From Candidatus Manganitrophaceae bacterium (GTDB lineage: Bacteria; Nitrospirota; Nitrospiria; SBBL01; Manganitrophaceae), in assembly GCA_004297235.1 (NCBI GenBank), contig SCUR01000025.1:1-10632 (forward strand): a DNA stretch of 10,632 nt, given 5' to 3'. The position numbers were made by a program, and so were the translations under genes. The notes beneath the pieces were generated by a model that had not been told where the DNA came from, searched no databases, and worked only from the letters and a program-made list of their open reading frames with translations. Positions 6,217-10,632 of this stretch are shown piece after piece (the stretch's first letter is position 1; each line of letters opens with the position of its first letter).

Positions 6217-7161
6217 ATGGCTCAACGGACCCACATGACGCGACGCGACCTGCTTCGCCTCGCCGGTCTCGGGGTGATTGCGTTTGCGGCCGCGCAACGG
6301 ACCCCGGCCGGAGGGGCCGAGCCGCCGGGCGCTCCTTCCCTCCTCACCCGCCGCATTCTCTCCTCCGGAGAGATCCTTCCGGTGATCGGTCTCGGGAGCT
6401 GGCAGACGTTTGACGTCGGCCCTTCCCCGTCCGAACGCGCGACGATGGAAAAGGTGCTCCGCACGTTTGTGGAAATGGGCGGGAAGTTGATCGACTCGTC
6501 GCCGATGTATGGAAGTTCCGAAGAGGTGGTCGGCGACCTCGCCGCAAAAACGGGACTTCGTCAGCGGCTCTTCATCGCCACCAAGGTCTGGACGTCGGGG
6601 AAAGAGGCGGGGATCGCGCAGATGGAAGGGTCGATGCGGAAGCTGCGGGCCGATCCGATCGATCTGATGCAGGTGCATAATCTGGTCGATGTGAACACGC
6701 AGCTCGACACGCTGCAGGCCTGGAAGCAGGAAGGGCGCGTGCGGTACATCGGCGTGACCCACTACACGGCGAGCCGGCAGGACGACGTGGCGCGGATTAT
6801 GGCGTCGCAGCCGATCGACTTCATCCAGATCAACTACTCCGTCGGCGAGCGCGAGGCCGAGCCGCGGCTTCTCCCGATGGCGCGGGAGCGGGGGGTGGCG
6901 GTCATCGCCAACCGGCCGTTCGCAGGGGGAGAGCTCTTCCGCCGCCTGCGGAGCCGTCCGCTGCCGAAGTGGGCCGCCGAGATCGATTGCGACAGCTGGG
7001 CGCAGGTGATGCTGAAGTTCGTGATCTCGCATCCGGCGATCACGTGCGCGATCCCAGCGACATCGAAGGTCGCCCATCTTCGCGAGAACATGAAGGCCGG
7101 CGCCGGCCGTCTCCCCGACGAGAAACTTCGGGCGCAGATCGCCGCCGCAGCAATCGATTAA
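6217..7161 (+). CDS. Tat-exported aldo/keto reductase
   Basis: This 314-residue protein is an NAD(P)H-dependent aldo/keto reductase with a twin-arginine leader (MTRRDLLRLAG, then a hydrophobic stretch up to about residue 33), so it probably works folded in the periplasm. The catalytic tetrad of the family is visible: Asp93 and Tyr98 (LIDSSPMYGSSEE), Lys123 (IATKVW) and His154 (LMQVHNL). Also typical are KQEGRVRYIGVTHY, QINYSVGEREAE and the cofactor-site signature IPATSKVAHLREN near the C-terminus. The substrate is unknown. The start is uncertain: ATG 6217 has no good ribosome site, and ATG 6235 (giving MTRRDLL) has only a weak one (ACGGA). An upstream GTG at 6160 is unlikely because it lies in the terminator stem. 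No promoter fits between terminator and start, so expression may depend on read-through from upstream or on a promoter overlapping the hairpin. Confidence 0.92.
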   Translation: MAQRTHMTRRDLLRLAGLGVIAFAAAQRTPAGGAEPPGAPSLLTRRILSSGEILPVIGLGSWQTFDVGPSPSERATMEKVLRTFVEMGGKLIDSSPMYGSSEEVVGDLAAKTGLRQRLFIATKVWTSGKEAGIAQMEGSMRKLRADPIDLMQVHNLVDVNTQLDTLQAWKQEGRVRYIGVTHYTASRQDDVARIMASQPIDFIQINYSVGEREAEPRLLPMARERGVAVIANRPFAGGELFRRLRSRPLPKWAAEIDCDSWAQVMLKFVISHPAITCAIPATSKVAHLRENMKAGAGRLPDEKLRAQIAAAAID

Positions 7162-7352
7162 ATTTCTTCTACAAAACTTCATGACGGATTGAATCGTTTC
7201 TATCCTACAAGGTCACGAGTGTCTTGGCCTAGAAAAAAGGGCGGCCACCAGGAAGCACAATCCGCGGTGGGGCTCCAGTCCAATCTAAAATACTGTTCCC
7301 CACTTTCGCCAGCACCCTTTCCGTAATGAATAGACACGACGCGTCCACCGGA

Positions 7353-7381
7353 TTGATTCTTATCCCAAGCTCCGCTATACT
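7353..7381 (+). promoter_or_regulatory. Near-consensus sigma70 promoter of the peroxiredoxin gene
   Basis: TTGATT (7353-7358), a 17-base spacer and TATACT (7376-7381) match the sigma70 consensus at four and five of six positions with ideal spacing. Transcription would start near 7388, about 30 bases before the ATG. The preceding 7162-7352 stretch shows no gene, terminator or clear repeat. Confidence 0.72.
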
Positions 7382-7418
7382 CGACGGCAATGAAATCTTA
7401 CCTGGAGAGGAGCCGACC

Positions 7419-7967
7419 ATGAAGCAACGGATAGGATTCTTCTTTCTTTTGATTGTCGCGGCGGGCGCCGGAATCACCGGGAGCCGGACCGCCTTTGCCG
7501 AAGGCTTTTCGGTGAAAGAAGGAGAGCCCGCGCCCGACTTCACCCTCCCCGACCAGGAAGGAAAGCCGGTCACCCTCTCCGCGATGCGCGGCAAATGGGT
7601 CATCCTCTATTTCTATCCGAAAGACGATACCCCCGGCTGCACCAAGGAGGCCTGCTCCTTCCGGGACAACATCGTCGCCATCCAACATCTCAACGCCGCC
7701 GTCCTGGGGATCAGCGTCGACTCGGTAGCATCGCACAAAAAATTTTCCGACAAGAACAATCTCAACTTTCAAATCCTCGCCGACGACCAATTCAAAGTGA
7801 CCCGGCAATACGGCACCCTGACGAAGTTCATGGGGATGGACATCGCCCGGCGGAGCAGCGTGATCATCGATCCGAAGGGGACCATTCGAAAACTCTTCCC
7901 CGCCGTCGAGCCGACCGACCATGCCCGGGAGATCCATCAAACGCTCAAAGCGCTGCAAGGGGGATAA
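7419..7967 (+). CDS. Exported PrxQ/BCP-type peroxiredoxin
   Basis: This 182-residue protein reduces hydrogen peroxide or organic peroxides through a reactive cysteine. The N-terminus is a Sec signal peptide (MKQRIGFFFLLIVAAGAGI, cleavage likely after AFA at about residue 27), so it acts outside the cytoplasm, unlike the cytoplasmic BCP of enteric bacteria. The thioredoxin-like fold begins at GEPAPDFTLPDQEGKPVTLS. The active site YPKDDTPGCTKEACSFRD has the conserved Pro67 and Thr71, peroxidatic Cys74 and, five residues on, resolving Cys79: the PrxQ/BCP CxxxxC arrangement. The later segment SSVIIDPKGTIRKLFPAV also fits the family. ATG 7419 is chosen because GGAGAGGAG (7403-7411) lies just upstream and the signal peptide starts there. 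It has its own promoter. The next gene begins 121 bases downstream with no clear terminator between, so read-through is possible. The electron donor is not in the window. Confidence 0.95.
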   Translation: MKQRIGFFFLLIVAAGAGITGSRTAFAEGFSVKEGEPAPDFTLPDQEGKPVTLSAMRGKWVILYFYPKDDTPGCTKEACSFRDNIVAIQHLNAAVLGISVDSVASHKKFSDKNNLNFQILADDQFKVTRQYGTLTKFMGMDIARRSSVIIDPKGTIRKLFPAVEPTDHAREIHQTLKALQGG

Positions 7968-8072
7968 TCTTCCCTCTCGGCCGGCCCTCCGTTGAGGCGG
8001 GGCGTTCGTTCGACTGGCTTCCTTGCCGGCGGAGACAAAAGCGCAATGCATTCCATCTTGACCGACTCCTCC

Positions 8073-8078
8073 GGAGGT
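8073..8078 (+). promoter_or_regulatory. Ribosome binding site for the GTG start of the DUF4157 gene
   Basis: GGAGGT lies 10 bases before the GTG at 8089-8091. The same frame has a TGA at 8059-8061 and no other start codon between, so this site fixes the start. I see no promoter or terminator in the 7968-8072 gap. Confidence 0.75.
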
Positions 8079-8088
8079 AAGCCGCACC

Positions 8089-10632
8089 GTGTCCACCAAA
8101 GCCTCTCAATCTTCTTCCCCCAAAACCGCCCCCCCGTCGGCGCGACCTGCCTCTTCCGGCGCCACCGCGCTGCCGCCACTGCTCCATCTTCAGCAGACCG
8201 TCGGCAATCAATCGCTCCTCGCCCTGATTCAATCGGGACATCTGCACGCCAAGCTCCATGTCAGCCAGCCGGAAGATCCCTCGGAGCAGGAGGCCGACCG
8301 AACGGCGGAGCGCGTTCTCCGAATGCCGGAGGACGCTGAGAAAACGATTCAGAAAAAATCGTGCGCCGCTTGCGCGACCGGCGCCCCCTGCTCGACCTGC
8401 GCCCGAGAAAACGGAACGCGCCTTCACCGCAAGGCGGCGCCGGAAACCGATCGCGCGAGCGCCGCGCCCCCCGACGCGCTCCTTCACGGCCTCGATTCGG
8501 GCCGGCCGCTCGACCCCGCGGCGCGCGCCTTCTTCGAGCCGCGCTACGGAATCGACTTCAGCCCGGTCCGCATCCATGCCGACGGCCAAGCCGCCGCGCT
8601 TGCAAAGGCGCTGAACGCCCGGGCTTTTACCCGGGGGCGAGACATCTTCTTCGATACGAATCGATACCAGCCCGGCACCCCGGCCGGCCGGCAACTGCTG
8701 GCGCACGAACTGGCCCACGTGGCGATGCACGATGCCCGCCGCCTTTGGCGGCAGCCTTACGAGACGCGCGGCATCCCGCTCGACCGCACCCAGATCACGA
8801 CAATGGCGGGACAGAGCTATTGGGAGCAGCGGACGCTCGACACCTACGCCGCCACGGTCGATCCCCGGATGAACGCCGACCCCGAGGAGCGCGACGCGGT
8901 CTACGCGGCGCTCTGGGGAATGCACCCGCCGACCACCGTAACGACCCGCCGCGTAATGGTCGTGCCGATCACGGCGCGCACCCTCCCCGCCGCGACGGGG
9001 CAGACGGCGCCGGCGCCGGCCCCGGCGCTTCTTTACCGGTTCACCTTCGAGCCGCCGGCGACGGGCGATCCGAGACCGCGACTGGAAATCCGCTTCATCG
9101 CCGGCGGGGCCGCCGTGACGCCGGTGGCGGCGCCGGCCGCCCCCGCCGCCTATCAGCCGACCCAGCCCGGAATGACGATCAGCGGGTTTCCCTCCGGAAA
9201 CCAGCCCGACGACTATTGGGCCGCCCATCCCGACGAGCATCGCGCCCTCTTCCAATGGATGGAGACAACCGCCCCCGCTTCCTTCGACCAGGTTGTCACG
9301 ACCACCACGGAGCAGACCCGGCGCCGGCGCACCACGGTCACACACCGGTCGGTCTTCTACGTCCGCGGCAGCCACACCGGCACCACGCTGAGCAACCTGC
9401 GGATCAATCTGGTCAGCGAGGGAACGGTCGAAGCGGAGCAGACGGTGCCGGCCGACTATCGCGGCCACGACATGGGGGATCTGGAGCTGGAGCGGCTGCG
9501 GGCCAGCAGCCGGCCGGCCGCCGACCGGCTCGGGACGGTCACCCTGCCGAGCACCCTTCCCGCCGACGAAGCGCTTTCGGTCAAATATGCGATCTGGCAA
9601 TATTTCGACGCGGGACACGCCCGCAACACGGAGATCGACGCCATCGTTCCGGTCGGCGCCGCCGCGCGCAGCGTTCTTTACACCCTCTCCTTCGGCGCCC
9701 ACAACAATGTGACGGTCACCCGCGTCGGCGAGGCGGGCGCCGGGACCGGAATGGTCGACCTGCAGCGGATCGACGTCGGCCGGGTGCGCGGCTTCCCCGG
9801 CGCCGCCGCGAGCGCCGCGGCGCTGCGCAGCTGGTGGACGACCCGCTATCCGCAGGGAGGCGCCTTGACCCCCGATCCCCCCGCGGCCGCCCCGGGCCAA
9901 CCGGCGGCCGCGCCGATCGCCCCCGCGGTGCTGATCGCCGACATGAACCGGCTGATCGCGGCGGGGGTCGCCAACCGGAGCTGGTTTGACCGGAACTACG
10001 GGATCGAGGTGCTCGACGCCGCCGGGACCGATACCCGCCTGCAGACCGCCCACTCCGTTCCGGCGAGCTTGACCACCGACACGATCGACTTCGACGCGAA
10101 CGACCTGCTGATGCTGGAGCTGTCGCTGCAGACCCTGGCCGACGCCGAGATCGCCCACCTTCGCGGCGTCAAGGTCGGCCGCAAAACGGGGAGTCTCGAG
10201 CGGACCGGCGCCGGATACCAAGCGGGGGCCGCCTCCCAGTATGGCGTCACGCTGATGGACAGTACCGGCACTCAGATGGAGCGGACGGTGGTCTACTTCC
10301 AATCGCTCTACGACAATAATCCCAACCTCTTCCGCGGCAGCACCGCCGCCAGCGCGCTCCCCGATGTAACGATGGGAATGCTGCACGAGCTCGGCCACGC
10401 CGCCGGCTATCACGCCGGGGTCGAGACGGCGTTCACCGCCTGGCTGAGCCACCACGCGCAGACCGCGCCGACCTGGTATGCCGCCACCGGCAGCTCGGAG
10501 CGCTTCCCCGAATTCTTCGCCCTCTTCCACACCGACCCCCATTTCCTCTGCGGTCGCTACCCGCAGCTCTATGCCTGGTTCGAGGCCTTGTCGACCACCG
10601 GCACCCCCCCGGCCGCCAACGCCACCTTCCCC
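8089..10632 (+). CDS. DUF4157 (eCIS-associated) protein with C-terminal zincin-like protease domain, 3' end missing
   Basis: Starting at GTG 8089, the frame stays open for 848 codons to the window edge. No signal peptide is seen. Residues 25-78 hold the N-terminal pattern common in this family (LLHLQQTVGNQSL, then EDPSEQEADRTAERVLRMPE). Residues 92-104 have two CxxC pairs (Cys92/95, Cys101/104). DUF4157 covers about 134-216 (LDSGRPLDPAARAFFEPRYG through GRDIFFDTNRYQPGT) and ends in an HExxH motif, HELAHV (206-211). The middle, about 225-610, is not recognised; it contains Ala/Pro linkers near 306-314, 345-354 and 594-614. The C-terminal part has a second motif, HELGHAAGYH (766-775), then ERFPEFFALFHTDP (804-817) with Glu808 as a likely third zinc ligand, as in anthrax-lethal-factor-type zincins. 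DUF4157 is known from proteins encoded with extracellular contractile injection systems, so I infer a protease cargo or toxin. A non-toxic envelope or structural role is possible. Confidence 0.88.
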   Translation, partial: MSTKASQSSSPKTAPPSARPASSGATALPPLLHLQQTVGNQSLLALIQSGHLHAKLHVSQPEDPSEQEADRTAERVLRMPEDAEKTIQKKSCAACATGAPCSTCARENGTRLHRKAAPETDRASAAPPDALLHGLDSGRPLDPAARAFFEPRYGIDFSPVRIHADGQAAALAKALNARAFTRGRDIFFDTNRYQPGTPAGRQLLAHELAHVAMHDARRLWRQPYETRGIPLDRTQITTMAGQSYWEQRTLDTYAATVDPRMNADPEERDAVYAALWGMHPPTTVTTRRVMVVPITARTLPAATGQTAPAPAPALLYRFTFEPPATGDPRPRLEIRFIAGGAAVTPVAAPAAPAAYQPTQPGMTISGFPSGNQPDDYWAAHPDEHRALFQWMETTAPASFDQVVTTTTEQTRRRRTTVTHRSVFYVRGSHTGTTLSNLRINLVSEGTVEAEQTVPADYRGHDMGDLELERLRASSRPAADRLGTVTLPSTLPADEALSVKYAIWQYFDAGHARNTEIDAIVPVGAAARSVLYTLSFGAHNNVTVTRVGEAGAGTGMVDLQRIDVGRVRGFPGAAASAAALRSWWTTRYPQGGALTPDPPAAAPGQPAAAPIAPAVLIADMNRLIAAGVANRSWFDRNYGIEVLDAAGTDTRLQTAHSVPASLTTDTIDFDANDLLMLELSLQTLADAEIAHLRGVKVGRKTGSLERTGAGYQAGAASQYGVTLMDSTGTQMERTVVYFQSLYDNNPNLFRGSTAASALPDVTMGMLHELGHAAGYHAGVETAFTAWLSHHAQTAPTWYAATGSSERFPEFFALFHTDPHFLCGRYPQLYAWFEALSTTGTPPAANATFP

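Noticed and set aside
7162..7352. The gap between the aldo/keto reductase and peroxiredoxin genes examined for a terminator, small RNA or repeat.
   Set aside because: Only 5-bp stems with long loops were found (for example TGGCC/GGCCA), and no coding-like frame with a ribosome site.
8361..9989. A 542-codon plus-strand open frame overlapping the DUF4157 gene in another frame.
   Set aside because: The translation is Arg/Pro/Gly/Ala-rich with no motif; the frame starting at 8089 carries all the family signatures.
10045..10077. LQTAHSVPASL in the DUF4157 protein resembles LQTAHSQPLTHL in the FN3 protein.
   Set aside because: The match is only about six residues in otherwise unrelated domains and is best explained by chance.
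7945..10542. An 865-codon open frame on the minus strand across the DUF4157 gene.
   Set aside because: The product is low-complexity Gly/Arg/Val-rich, without domains, and opposes a frame that has recognisable DUF4157 and HExxH motifs and a fitting ribosome site.
1..10632. CRISPR array, tRNA, rRNA, insertion sequence or attachment site.
   Set aside because: No regularly spaced direct repeats, no tRNA-like or rRNA sequence and no transposase or integrase were seen on either strand.

Overview
This window is GC-rich DNA from a Gram-negative bacterium. The signs are a PEP-CTERM sorting protein, a Tat-exported oxidoreductase, Sec signal peptides and GTG starts with strong Shine-Dalgarno sites. 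The mix of PEP-CTERM, small exported cupredoxin and a DUF4157 protein would suit an environmental lineage such as Nitrospirota, but nothing here proves the phylum.

Layout. (1) 2-1930 (+) is the 3' end of a large surface or secreted protein built from fibronectin type III-like modules, a DNRLRE-type beta domain and an Ig-like domain; it ends at a strong, probably bidirectional hairpin terminator (1953-1993). (2) 1994-2443 is an intergenic stretch holding a possible small minus-strand gene broken by an in-frame TGA, then an AT-rich hairpin-bearing leader. (3) 2444-3190 (+) is a two-gene unit: a one-helix membrane protein with a four-cysteine domain and an exported cupredoxin. (4) 3204-5528 (-) is tex, the S1-domain transcription accessory factor, convergent with the cupredoxin gene. 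(5) 5829-6074 (+) is a miniature PEP-CTERM protein with its own promoter and a textbook terminator. (6) 6217-7161 (+) is a Tat-signal aldo/keto reductase. (7) 7419-7967 (+) is an exported PrxQ/BCP-type peroxiredoxin behind a near-consensus sigma70 promoter. (8) 8089 to the window end (+) is a long DUF4157 protein, open for 848 codons and running off the edge.

The most interesting gene is the last. Its N-terminal region and DUF4157 domain are of the type associated with extracellular contractile injection systems (eCIS). Its C-terminus carries a second, separate zinc-metalloprotease-like site that resembles anthrax-lethal-factor-type zincins. I read it as a candidate eCIS cargo or toxin; no eCIS structural gene lies inside the window. 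The other genes look like independent cell-envelope, redox and housekeeping units rather than one pathway. Several of them (cupredoxin, aldo/keto reductase, peroxiredoxin) are exported redox proteins.
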